The position numbers were made by a program, and so were the translations under genes. From Perlabentimonas sp034006965 (GTDB lineage Bacteria; Bacteroidota; Bacteroidia; Bacteroidales; Tenuifilaceae), in contig JAVERU010000042.1 of assembly GCA_034006965.1 (NCBI GenBank), positions 1 to 21,840 of the forward strand: a stretch of DNA of 21,840 nucleotides. Direction: 5' to 3'. Under the pieces are notes generated by a model. That model saw nothing but the letters and a program-made list of their open reading frames with translations. It was not told the DNA's origin and made no database searches. Below are positions 8,537 through 15,895 of the stretch, one piece after another (position 1 is the first letter of the stretch; every line of letters starts with the position of its first letter).

Positions 8537-9115
8537 CTATTTTTTCTTAACTCTCTTTCTAATCTCCGATATTAATCCTACTCCAGCAAACGCTCCAACA
8601 AAGCCAAAGGCGATATGGGTTAGGAAAGGAACAATATACCCATGCTTTAAAAAGCTGTTGTAGGGGTACGATCCTAAAAGCATAAAACCCAATCGTATTG
8701 TTGGTATTAGCCCATAGGCCAATCCACCAAGTAGCGCAACCAATGGAACCCACTTTCGAAGGGTTGACCAACGATACCAGGCAAAGTCGATTAGTGCACC
8801 CATACCTACATATATGTAGGGAAGCATAGGGTCCTTAAATCCAAGGACAGGAATAAGGGAGGCCAGAACCGAACCTGTTACTGCAACAGTGGCCGATAAT
8901 CTTAACTTCGAGATGTAGCGAGCGCCCATAACCAGAAGCATAAACTCAAGCCCATGCCTACCAGGCAGATTCATTGGAAATCTAAACCTTGCGTGCAGCC
9001 AGGTTGCTGTAAACCCAACTAAAAGCAAAGCCAATACCTGAAGAGCCAGCGAGACGCTAGTTGGAAATGCTCTTGATGTAGTCCTTGTCTGCGAGTTTGT
9101 AGATGTTGTGATCAT
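8537..9115 (-). CDS. Six-TM membrane protein, ECF S-component-like
   Basis: A 192-aa integral membrane protein. Six hydrophobic segments are visible at about 21-40, 55-69, 71-92, 98-116, 122-146 and 159-183, with a basic C-terminal tail (EIRKRVKKK). A conserved-looking motif FPMNLPGRHGLEF precedes the second helix. Size and six-helix layout fit substrate-binding S components of ECF transporters, but no ATPase (A) or coupling (T) gene is nearby, so the assignment is inference; a shared, unlinked ECF module is possible. The ATG at 9113-9115 lies within the upstream gene: the two genes overlap by 59 nt in different frames, and no later ATG gives the first helix. Such overlap suggests translational coupling. 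It could carry the product or substrate handled by the kinase-like protein encoded just before it. Confidence 0.7.
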   Translation of the reverse strand: MITTSTNSQTRTTSRAFPTSVSLALQVLALLLVGFTATWLHARFRFPMNLPGRHGLEFMLLVMGARYISKLRLSATVAVTGSVLASLIPVLGFKDPMLPYIYVGMGALIDFAWYRWSTLRKWVPLVALLGGLAYGLIPTIRLGFMLLGSYPYNSFLKHGYIVPFLTHIAFGFVGAFAGVGLISEIRKRVKKK

Positions 9116-9803
9116 AAGAATTGGAATTATTTAGTACAATAGTAATTAGGCCATCTTTATGAACAGGACGAAACCAACCCCCGTCAAAACAAATAGGGGC
9201 ATCGTGGTTTACCCGTTTTCCATCTTTAGTTATCGCTTCATGTATTTCAAGTATCTCTTTTAATTCATTTAGCGTATGGATTCCCTCAATGGTTCTTATG
9301 TCGGCTCCACGCAGGCTAACGAACCTTCCATCGTTACCCGATGCTCTTAAGCCAACAGCAGCAAGGGCACCAATTATGCCATCGTGGGTACCGGTTAAAC
9401 CAATCAGGCTGATATTGTGTGTTTGAGCCAGATCGGCAGCAAGTTTCTTGTTAACGAGCTCGGTTTTTGCCTTGTAACCCCATTCAACAATGGCCAATGG
9501 AACATCATCCTCTTCCACCATACATAGGCCACAGTCGGAGCCAATAGCACACGAGTTTACAAGAAACGTAATCATTTCATCCCATAATTGCTTAGGGTTA
9601 GCTGTGGTAACCTCTATGCAAGCCGAAGAGTTTTGCGAGGTGTAGGGTACACGAGGGTCGAAAAGCAGCTGATGGCGTGTAATTCCACCCGTTACACCTA
9701 GCCCATTATCGTTAATATACCCAGCCATTGATCGCGCAAGGAATCCTGTCCCCCTGCTTTCTAGGTTATCAGTATCGTCTATTCCAACCAAATATTTATT
9801 CAT
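9057..9803 (-). CDS. TiaS TCKD-like (GIDDTD) protein, putative ATP-dependent kinase
   Basis: A 248-aa cytosolic protein. Residues 7-13 are GIDDTDN, followed by RGTGFLAR (17-24), then ITRHQLLFDPRVPY and GIIGALAAVGLRA, which match the layout of the Thr18-Cyt2 kinase domain of archaeal TiaS (GIDDTD near the N-terminus, the R-L..P.vPY region, and GLIGALAAIG). The OB-fold and zinc-ribbon parts of TiaS are absent, and length is about 60% of TiaS. Bacteria make the equivalent tRNA-Ile2 base with TilS, so a tRNA agmatidine role is unlikely here. A kinase acting on a small molecule is a reasonable guess. Start: ATG at 9801-9803; the preceding TTG codon is ignored. It is the first gene of the minus-strand set and overlaps the ECF-like gene by 59 nt. 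Confidence 0.7.
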   Translation of the reverse strand: MNKYLVGIDDTDNLESRGTGFLARSMAGYINDNGLGVTGGITRHQLLFDPRVPYTSQNSSACIEVTTANPKQLWDEMITFLVNSCAIGSDCGLCMVEEDDVPLAIVEWGYKAKTELVNKKLAADLAQTHNISLIGLTGTHDGIIGALAAVGLRASGNDGRFVSLRGADIRTIEGIHTLNELKEILEIHEAITKDGKRVNHDAPICFDGGWFRPVHKDGLITIVLNNSNSYDHNIYKLADKDYIKSISN

Positions 9804-9825
9804 CAAAGTAAAATATTGAATATGG

Positions 9826-9833
9826 CAAAATTA
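9826..9833 (-). promoter_or_regulatory. Weak candidate -7 element for the minus-strand gene set
   Basis: TAATTTTG on the minus strand fits TAnnTTTG and lies 23 nt before the ATG at 9803. No TTG is found at the expected -33 distance, so the promoter would depend on an activator. The distance to the centre of the palindrome at 9868-9895 is almost the same as for the plus-strand promoter. Confidence 0.35.
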
Positions 9834-9863
9834 CAAATCTTAACTTGAGGGCCACATCTGATA

Positions 9864-9895
9864 TGTAATATTTTACATAATGTGTTGTAAAATAT
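9864..9895. promoter_or_regulatory. Palindromic operator between the two divergent gene sets
   Basis: ATATTTTACA (9868-9877) and TGTAAAATAT (9886-9895) form a perfect 10-bp inverted repeat with an 8-nt spacer. An extra half-site at 9864-9868 makes TGTAA-N4-TTACA with the left arm, so three TGTAA half-sites alternate. The dyad lies 11 nt upstream of the -33 element of the plus-strand promoter, a position suited to an activator, or to a repressor of both sides. TGTAA/TTACA half-sites recall CRP/FNR-family sites, but the regulator is not identifiable from the window. Confidence 0.65.
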
Positions 9896-9906
9896 GTTTT
9901 CTGAAG

Positions 9907-9936
9907 TTGTATAGAATTATTTATGGCATATATTTG
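9907..9936 (+). promoter_or_regulatory. Bacteroidota-type promoter of the plus-strand gene set
   Basis: TTG at 9907-9909, a 19-nt spacer, and TATATTTG at 9929-9936 give a full match to the TTG-N19-TAnnTTTG pattern. The predicted start near 9942 leaves a leader of about 48 nt before the ATG at 9990. Confidence 0.6.
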
Positions 9937-9989
9937 TTGGCGATATGCATCACAATACATATTGAAATCAACCTAAACTATTTTTAACA

Positions 9990-10763
9990 ATGAAAACAAA
10001 AAGATTTATTTTATTTACAGTTGCTCTGGTCTTGGCCATTGGATTTTCGTCATGCGAGAAGTCATACACATTAATGCTTACCGTAAATCCCGAGAACGCT
10101 GGAACGGTAACAGGAGGAGGCGATTACTCCGAGGGCGAAGATGTTGTCCTAACTGCAACAGCAAATGAGGGTTACAAGTTTGTAAATTGGACTCAAGGAG
10201 GTGAGGTGTTGAGCGTATTGCCTGAATTCAATTACACCACAACTGCAAAGAGTGTAACCATTACAGCAAATTTTGTGGAGAAAAAAATTGCCACTCTTGG
10301 TGCGCAGGATAATACCGAAATCCCAGGGTTTTTATCATTTACCCAAAATACTGTTTATACGCTTGATGAAGCGGCCCAAAATCAGGCCGATATTGATATT
10401 TTTTGCTTTTACGAAGAGGGAAATGATATTGCTTTTGGAGGGCCAGCATCAAATATTCGCGGCATTTTTGGAGGAGAAGACAACGACCCAACCAATTGGA
10501 CAACACAAAATGAAACCCGTTTTTTTGAGCTGCCAGATGTAACCGTTGCCGATTTTGATGCACTTGGAGACGGTGACGAGGCGATTATGAACTACTACGA
10601 TGAAAACGAGGGGCGTAGAAAAGCCAAATCGTTAACTAAAGACCAAATCTGGTCAGTTAAAGCTCGTATCGGAAGCGACAATGAAACCTACGTGTTGGTG
10701 AAGATTCTTGAGGTAACAGATGGCGAAACCGGAAGCGTTAAGTTTGAATACATTACCAAGTAG
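9990..10763 (+). CDS. Lipoprotein B with InlB-type repeat and shared C-terminal domain
   Basis: A 257-aa predicted lipoprotein. The signal peptide ends in a lipobox with Cys22 (GFSSC). Residues about 26-97 form one divergent InlB B-repeat-type domain (LTVNPENAGTVTGGGDYSEG, VVLTATANEGYKFVNW, TITANF), a small beta-grasp module common in surface proteins. Residues about 100-257 carry the domain shared with the lipoproteins at 7603 and 10877: GAQDNTEIPGFL, QADIDIFCFY, NWTTQNETRF, DFDAL, RRKAKSLTKDQIWSVKAR and a closing GSVKFEYITK. It is the first gene of the plus-strand set, behind a good promoter and palindrome, and is followed by a terminator-like hairpin. Role not known; neighbours suggest capture of a receptor substrate. 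Compared with its two paralogues, only the N-terminal module differs. Confidence 0.85.
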   Translation: MKTKRFILFTVALVLAIGFSSCEKSYTLMLTVNPENAGTVTGGGDYSEGEDVVLTATANEGYKFVNWTQGGEVLSVLPEFNYTTTAKSVTITANFVEKKIATLGAQDNTEIPGFLSFTQNTVYTLDEAAQNQADIDIFCFYEEGNDIAFGGPASNIRGIFGGEDNDPTNWTTQNETRFFELPDVTVADFDALGDGDEAIMNYYDENEGRRKAKSLTKDQIWSVKARIGSDNETYVLVKILEVTDGETGSVKFEYITK

Positions 10764-10782
10764 TTTTTCTCTATACTCAACC

Positions 10783-10826
10783 ATTAACCCTGAAAGGAAA
10801 TTCCTACCTTTTGGGGTTAATATTTT
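10783..10826 (+). terminator. Terminator-like hairpin after lipoprotein B
   Basis: ATTAACCC (10783-10790) pairs perfectly with GGGTTAAT (10814-10821), with further pairing inside, and is followed by TATTTT. It lies 20 nt after the stop codon. Because the next gene is in the same direction, it may only partly stop transcription, which would make lipoprotein B the most abundant product. Confidence 0.6.
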
Positions 10827-10876
10827 GTAGCAGCTTCAGTGCAGCACATATTATAAACTGAAATGAAAATTGAAAT

Positions 10877-11773
10877 ATGTCCAAAAGAATAGTAATTATA
10901 CTACTAACTGCGTCCACCCTTTTTGCTTGTAAAACCGATGACCCAATAATTACTCTACCATCCATTAGCCTAAAGGTTGGAGAGTATACCCAGCAAGGGG
11001 ATGAAATACCTGTTGGAGGGAAAATAGCCTTTGGTATACAGGCAAACGGTGGGGGAGTTGCGCTAACCAATGTGCGTATACAGCGTATTGCAAATGGAAA
11101 AGCCATCACCGAGCTGGACAGAGGAATTTTTGTCGAGGGGGTTGACTACGAATTTGAGATTAATGCTGTAAAGTCTGCTGCGCAGGTTGAGGAGTGGCGT
11201 TTTATGGCAATGAATGCCAACCGCGATACCGCTTCAACATCGCTTACCGTATACCTTGGCGAGGGTTCGGCTTATGGCCCCATACAGCATTTCGAATCGA
11301 TAAAAATTGGGATGCAGGATAATACCGAGTTCCCACACTTTTTAGATGTGAACACAGGGACAACCTATACCAACGAGACGGTTGCTGGTAACGAGGCAAA
11401 AATCGATATCCTGGCCTTTGTATACCTAACTGGAGGGGAATGGTCGCCAACGCTAAACTGCCCACAATATTCAACCGCACCTAGCTACTACCCCATTGTG
11501 TCAGGCTGGGAAACTAGAAACTCTACACTATACGATTATAATGCAACCGATAACGACCTTGTGAAGCTCGATGAGTTTGTTGCAGCGGCCAACGATAGCC
11601 TTTTGGTTAACTCTTATAGCCCAGGTTCCACCAGCGGTAACTGCAAGTATAGCTATACCGGTAAGCTGGTACCCTTCAAAACCCAAGGGGGGAAGTATGG
11701 CATTATTAGGGTAATTCATGCCGATACCACAACCGATGGGTATATGGAGCTTGAGATAAAGGTACAGGAGTAG
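10877..11773 (+). CDS. Lipoprotein C, member of the same paralogous family
   Basis: A 298-aa predicted lipoprotein; function not recognised. The lipobox is STLFAC with Cys18. Residues about 25-135 form an Ig-like beta domain resembling the one in lipoprotein A (both contain an LTN turn followed by an N/SG block and a GI strand). Residues about 140-298 are the shared domain: GMQDNTEFPHFLD, EAKIDILAFVY, SGWETRNSTLY, LDEFVAA, GKLVPFKTQGGKYGIIRV and ELEIKVQE. A family-specific insertion adds two Cys residues (NCPQYS and GNCKYS), which could form a disulfide. It precedes TonB receptor B by 51 nt, mirroring the lipoprotein A and receptor A pair on the other strand. This pairing is why a receptor-partner role is proposed. 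Confidence 0.85.
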   Translation: MSKRIVIILLTASTLFACKTDDPIITLPSISLKVGEYTQQGDEIPVGGKIAFGIQANGGGVALTNVRIQRIANGKAITELDRGIFVEGVDYEFEINAVKSAAQVEEWRFMAMNANRDTASTSLTVYLGEGSAYGPIQHFESIKIGMQDNTEFPHFLDVNTGTTYTNETVAGNEAKIDILAFVYLTGGEWSPTLNCPQYSTAPSYYPIVSGWETRNSTLYDYNATDNDLVKLDEFVAAANDSLLVNSYSPGSTSGNCKYSYTGKLVPFKTQGGKYGIIRVIHADTTTDGYMELEIKVQE

Positions 11774-11824
11774 CAGGTGGTATTGTAAAAAAGTATTTGG
11801 GAATTTGTTTCAAAAAGATATTGT

Positions 11825-14125
11825 ATGAGTAGAATTAGCACAATTTTTCTATTGCTCTCCTTAGCGTTTGGCTCTCTTGCACAGCCAAACATAAAGGGAG
11901 TGGTTAAGGATAAAAGCACCAGCGCACCGCTCGAGAGCGTACACATTACCATAGGCAGGCAAGGGGTGGCAACCAATGCCCAAGGCGAGTTTTCTTTTAC
12001 AAATCTTGATAAGGGTTCATACACGGTAAATGCCTCACTTGTGGGGTACAAACCCCAGCAGCAAAGGGTTCAGCTGGCCGATAAGGATGTTTATATCGAA
12101 TTTTTTTTAGAGGAGGATGATGTTTTTATTGACGAGGTGGTTGTGTCGGCAACTAGAACCGAGAGCCGTATTGGAGATATACCCGGAAGGGTGGAGCTGA
12201 TAACACCAGAGCGAATCTCTATGTCATCGTACCAAAGTGTCGATGAGCTTTTGGCTCTGCTCCCGGGGGTACATACAGCGCGATCGTATGGCCTATTCTC
12301 GTTTCGCGCCACAGTTTCGATGCGGGGAGTAAGCGCAAAGGAGCAGGCCCGAACACTGGTGCTACTCAATGGTGTTCCTGTAAACAAGGCCGATGGAGGC
12401 TCTGTAAACTGGAATCTAATCTCAACCGGCGAGGTTGAACGCATAGAGGTGATTAAGGGGCCCGGCTCGGCCCTGTATGGTGGCAACGCCATGGGCGGAA
12501 TTATCAACGTGGTTACCAAGAAACCCACCGAAACCATTGAGGGAAGCGTTTCGGCGCAATACGGAACCTACAACACTAAGGGCGTTAACGCTAAGCTAGC
12601 CGGTAAGCTCAACAACGGTTTTTACTGGGCGGCCAATGGTCTTTTTCGTAATAGCGATGGGTATATCACCCAGTCGTTTGCCGATCAGCAGGAGAATCCC
12701 TACATCGTAAATTCAACCTTTGAGGAGAAGGTGCTTCACGTTAAAACGGGGTACGATGGGGGTGCGAAGTTCTCGGCAGAGATAGACTTTACTCTTTTTG
12801 ATGATGTGAGAACAACTGGAGAGCAGGTATACCAACCCCTTGGCAATACCCGCGAGTACGATACATACCAGATTCGCTCAATATTTAGGGGAAAGGTGGG
12901 CAAGATAAACTGGAATGCTTCCACTTTTTTTCAGCGCGAGAATTACAAGCGTGTAAGCGAGTGGATGAAGGATGATTACACGTGGTACGATGTGCTTTCG
13001 CTGCGCAGCGATTACGGCGTGCTAACCAGTGCCAACTACAGCGTGGGTAGACACACCATTACTGGTGGGGTTGATGTTCGCCTTGGACAGGTCGATGCCT
13101 CCGATGTATACTACACGTCAACCGATCAGGTGGATAATAGGGGGAAGATGGATTTTTATGGTATCTACCTTCAGGATGAGATTAACCTTTTCGATAACAG
13201 GGTAAATGTAACAGCAGGGCTGAGGTACGATTATGCCCGTTTTTACGATGGCGAGTTTATAATTTACAGCCCATCGGCCGAAACTAACTTCATGGATGGA
13301 TACCAATTCTCTGATCAGAACCCTGTTAGCTGGGGAGCTTTTAGCCCTAGAATCTCAGCGCAGTACAAACCAAGCGATACCTACAGGATTTATGCCAGCT
13401 ACAGCCGCGGATTCCGCCCATCGGTACTCGACGACCTTTGCCGCTCGGGTAGGGTACGTGGCGGATTTAAGGTGGCCAATCCAAACCTTACCCCCGAGTA
13501 TCTCAATAATTTTGAAGTAGGAGGCGATTACAAGCCTGCCCCCTGGATTCGTGTAGCAGCCAGCACATTCTTTTCGAAAGGGAGGGACTTTTTGTACTAC
13601 GTGTCAACTGGTGAAACCATAGAGATGGGTTTTGGCCCTCGCCCAGTTATGGTACGGTCCAATATCTCGGAGGTTGATATTCTGGGTGTCGAGGCCGATT
13701 TTACCGCAACGCCTGTTCGCTATCTAACGCTATTCGGGGGTTATGCCTTTGCATCATCAAAAATTAGTGGCTATACACCAATTGACCCCGATGACTTTGA
13801 TTTAACCGGCAAGTACCTTACCGATGTGCCTATGCACTCGTTCAGCGTAGGAGCCTTTTTTCGTCATCGTATTGTAAACGTTGGGCTTACATCGCGGTAT
13901 ACAGGCAAGATGTACATTAACGACCAGAACACCTACGACGACTGGGTGCTTAGCAATCAGCTTCCCTCAAAATTCACCATCGACCTGAAGATGTCGCGTG
14001 AGCTATTCAACCACGTAGATATCTCGCTTAATATTCAGAATATTTTAGATCAGGAGGTGTATGAGAGTAACCTATCGGTTGGTCCTGGTCGATTTATAAT
14101 CCTTGAAGTGAAGACAAAAATCTAA
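11825..14125 (+). CDS. TonB-dependent outer-membrane receptor B
   Basis: Outer-membrane receptor of 766 aa. Signal peptide 1-19 (FGSLAQ); carboxypeptidase-regulatory-like domain to about 95 (GVVKDKSTSAPLESVHI, SLVGYKPQQQ); TonB-box-like DEVVVSAT at 103-110; plug domain to about 235 (VSMRGVS, LVLLNGVPV, IEVIKGPGSALYGGNAMGGIINVVTKKP); barrel to the C-terminal strand ending in EVKTKI. It is a paralogue of receptor A over the full length, with the same barrel words in the same order (LDDL, GFK.ANP.L.PE, FSKGRDFLYYVSTG, NIS.VD..G.E). Annotators often call such plugs vitamin B12 or iron-siderophore receptors, but nothing here fixes the substrate. The next gene starts 25 nt downstream, so the two are cotranscribed. 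Confidence 0.92.
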   Translation: MSRISTIFLLLSLAFGSLAQPNIKGVVKDKSTSAPLESVHITIGRQGVATNAQGEFSFTNLDKGSYTVNASLVGYKPQQQRVQLADKDVYIEFFLEEDDVFIDEVVVSATRTESRIGDIPGRVELITPERISMSSYQSVDELLALLPGVHTARSYGLFSFRATVSMRGVSAKEQARTLVLLNGVPVNKADGGSVNWNLISTGEVERIEVIKGPGSALYGGNAMGGIINVVTKKPTETIEGSVSAQYGTYNTKGVNAKLAGKLNNGFYWAANGLFRNSDGYITQSFADQQENPYIVNSTFEEKVLHVKTGYDGGAKFSAEIDFTLFDDVRTTGEQVYQPLGNTREYDTYQIRSIFRGKVGKINWNASTFFQRENYKRVSEWMKDDYTWYDVLSLRSDYGVLTSANYSVGRHTITGGVDVRLGQVDASDVYYTSTDQVDNRGKMDFYGIYLQDEINLFDNRVNVTAGLRYDYARFYDGEFIIYSPSAETNFMDGYQFSDQNPVSWGAFSPRISAQYKPSDTYRIYASYSRGFRPSVLDDLCRSGRVRGGFKVANPNLTPEYLNNFEVGGDYKPAPWIRVAASTFFSKGRDFLYYVSTGETIEMGFGPRPVMVRSNISEVDILGVEADFTATPVRYLTLFGGYAFASSKISGYTPIDPDDFDLTGKYLTDVPMHSFSVGAFFRHRIVNVGLTSRYTGKMYINDQNTYDDWVLSNQLPSKFTIDLKMSRELFNHVDISLNIQNILDQEVYESNLSVGPGRFIILEVKTKI

Positions 14126-14150
14126 GAATAAATAGAATAATTGGTTTATT

Positions 14151-15212
14151 ATGAGAAGACTAACCCCATTTCTGATGCTAACAATATGCGTGGTGTTTTC
14201 GTCATGCAATATTATTCCCGATGCCATTTCGGGAGCAACCCGTGGCTATGATGCCAATGGTAATAGCTTTTACCACAGAACCGATGAGACCAAGCTACAA
14301 ACAGGAAATATAGCTGTTGAGGGCGAAGTAACAAAAACAGGGTCGATAAAGTTTAAGCGTTACCCAAAGCGCGAGGTGCTGCATAAGCAGGCTACGCTAG
14401 ATGCCGATGGAAAAATCGATTTTGTTGGGGCATATCGCTACCGAGGATACTCGCTTTTTGATTTGCTAAACCCGTTCATTCTCGATAAGAAGAATGCAGA
14501 GGAATTTGTACCCGCCACCGATGTGTATATAGTTATTGAGAATGGTAAGGGAGAGAGGGTTACCTTCTCGTGGGCCGAGATTTACCTTAGCCACACCATG
14601 CACCAGGTGATAATTGCCACCGAGCAGGCCAGCATTGAGCCATACAAGCGCGAGGTAGACTACCCAAAGGGAAGCGTATGGAAAGTTGTTGCATCGGGCG
14701 ATCTGTTTGCGTATCGCGAGCTGGAGAATCCCACTAGAATCATTGTCAAATCATTCGACAGGAAGCATTACCCCATCGTTAGAGACTTAGAGGATCCCTA
14801 CAGCCCAACCGTAAACCTGGTTTTTAACGATGAGCTAAAATGCGTGGTGGATGCAGATGCTATAGATGCCCCCACAGTGCGATACAAATCGGTGTTTTAC
14901 GGAATGGGAATGGGATACCACGATACTCCATACTTTGAGGGGCCCGTGCTTAGCCATTTTGTAAATCCGCATATTGAACAAAGCTATGGCGAGTGGATGC
15001 GCAACGGCCTGGCGTTTATTGTGGGTAAGGATGGTTTCCGTAATGTTTTAAGCGTGAGCGAGCTGTTTAATCGAGTCGATCAGGTGGAGCCCATACTGGC
15101 AATCCCTCCGGTGGAGTCGGGGCGAGGGCACTTTAGGTTGTATCACCCCTCGGCATTCTATGCCGATTTTTCGGTGCGTAACCTGGCGGAGATATACTTT
15201 TTTCAGGAGTAA
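14151..15212 (+). CDS. Lipoprotein with tandem sulfite-oxidase-like (cofactor-fold) domains
   Basis: A 353-aa predicted lipoprotein (lipobox VVFSSC, Cys19). The middle part resembles the molybdopterin-binding fold of sulfite oxidase-type proteins: a G-x-V start (VEGEVTKTG), then YRYRGYSLFDLLNPFI, VYIVIENGKGERVTFSWAEIYLS and a later RIIV strand. The C-terminal third repeats the same order: YFEGPVLSHFVNPHI, AFIVGKDGFRNVLSVSELF, then FRLYHPSAFYADFSVRNLAEI. This suggests an internal duplication. The only Cys outside the signal peptide is in LKCVVD, not at the position expected for the molybdenum ligand, so it is probably a binding protein rather than an enzyme. The fold assignment is by eye. It is last in the plus-strand set, 25 nt after receptor B, and is followed by a strong hairpin. 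Confidence 0.6.
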   Translation: MRRLTPFLMLTICVVFSSCNIIPDAISGATRGYDANGNSFYHRTDETKLQTGNIAVEGEVTKTGSIKFKRYPKREVLHKQATLDADGKIDFVGAYRYRGYSLFDLLNPFILDKKNAEEFVPATDVYIVIENGKGERVTFSWAEIYLSHTMHQVIIATEQASIEPYKREVDYPKGSVWKVVASGDLFAYRELENPTRIIVKSFDRKHYPIVRDLEDPYSPTVNLVFNDELKCVVDADAIDAPTVRYKSVFYGMGMGYHDTPYFEGPVLSHFVNPHIEQSYGEWMRNGLAFIVGKDGFRNVLSVSELFNRVDQVEPILAIPPVESGRGHFRLYHPSAFYADFSVRNLAEIYFFQE

Positions 15213-15221
15213 GCATATAGC

Positions 15222-15251
15222 AAGGGAGGATGAAAATTGCCATCCTCCCTT
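15222..15251. terminator. Strong bidirectional hairpin terminator
   Basis: AAGGGAGGATG (15222-15232) pairs perfectly over 11 bp with CATCCTCCCTT (15241-15251) around an 8-nt loop. It lies 9 nt after the stop of the plus-strand set and 8 nt from the end of the decayed minus-strand gene, so it can serve both. Confidence 0.75.
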
Positions 15252-15259
15252 ATAGTTCT

Positions 15260-15739
15260 TTAGTTAGCTGACACGGTAAACCTATACTCCTTTTTTGAAT
15301 CGTTATATTGAGAGTAGAACGATAGGCCATAGCTCACATTTACCTTCATGCCCTCGGGTTTTAGGAGTACAATTTCGGTGTACCTAGCACCAAACATCAT
15401 CTCGTTATCCCTAATCACCCTTTTTTTCCAGCCTTTATTTACAAGGTTATCAACCTGCTCGGCAAACCAGCCATCGAGTGATGCTAAGCTTCCTCATCAA
15501 TATCAGGGCTAATAAATCTAATTTTATATGAGTCTGATTCTATTGCAACCTCTTCAAAAACCAGCGCATCATGTAGGTTGATACCGCAGCTATTTAGCAG
15601 CTGCATCATACCCTTTTGGGTTCGTTTCGATAGGGGCTTCTCCTTTTTACTTCCTTAGCAGTATCTTTCTTTGGCGATTCATCACTACATGAAGTTGCCA
15701 CCAGGCAAATACAATTAGTACAAGACATAATCTTATCAT
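15260..15739 (-). pseudogene. Decayed small lipoprotein gene with three frame breaks
   Basis: Read on the minus strand, three frames join into one coherent protein of about 160 aa. The ATG at 15737-15739 begins a signal-peptide-like MIRLCLVLIVF. A break near 15699-15712 leads to LVATSCSDESPKKDTAKE, a lipobox with Cys. A break in a short A-run near 15651-15655 leads to KKEKPLSKRTQKGMMQLLN, then LHDALVFEEV and IRFISPDIDEE. A break near 15484-15495 leads to LDGWFAEQVDNLVNKGWKK and a C-terminal YRFTVSAN before TAA at 15260-15262. The pieces add up to 480 nt, an exact multiple of codons over the span. Function not recognised. Three shifts in 480 nt beside intact genes point to a pseudogene; local sequencing error is the alternative. 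Confidence 0.75.
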
Positions 15740-15895
15740 AGCAAATTGTTTTAGGTTAATAATTGTGTATTCTGGTTGTTACTTCCTCAGGGTTTGTACA
15801 AACAAAGCCCAACAAATAATTAACACACACAAAACAATTTGGTAATTTATGCCTTTGTAGAAATACGCTAACTTTGCCACTCAATAATCTAATAA

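Noticed and set aside
7603..11773. HmuY-type heme-binding lipoproteins
   Set aside because: The place beside TonB receptors fits, but I could not see HmuY-specific motifs, so the name is not used.
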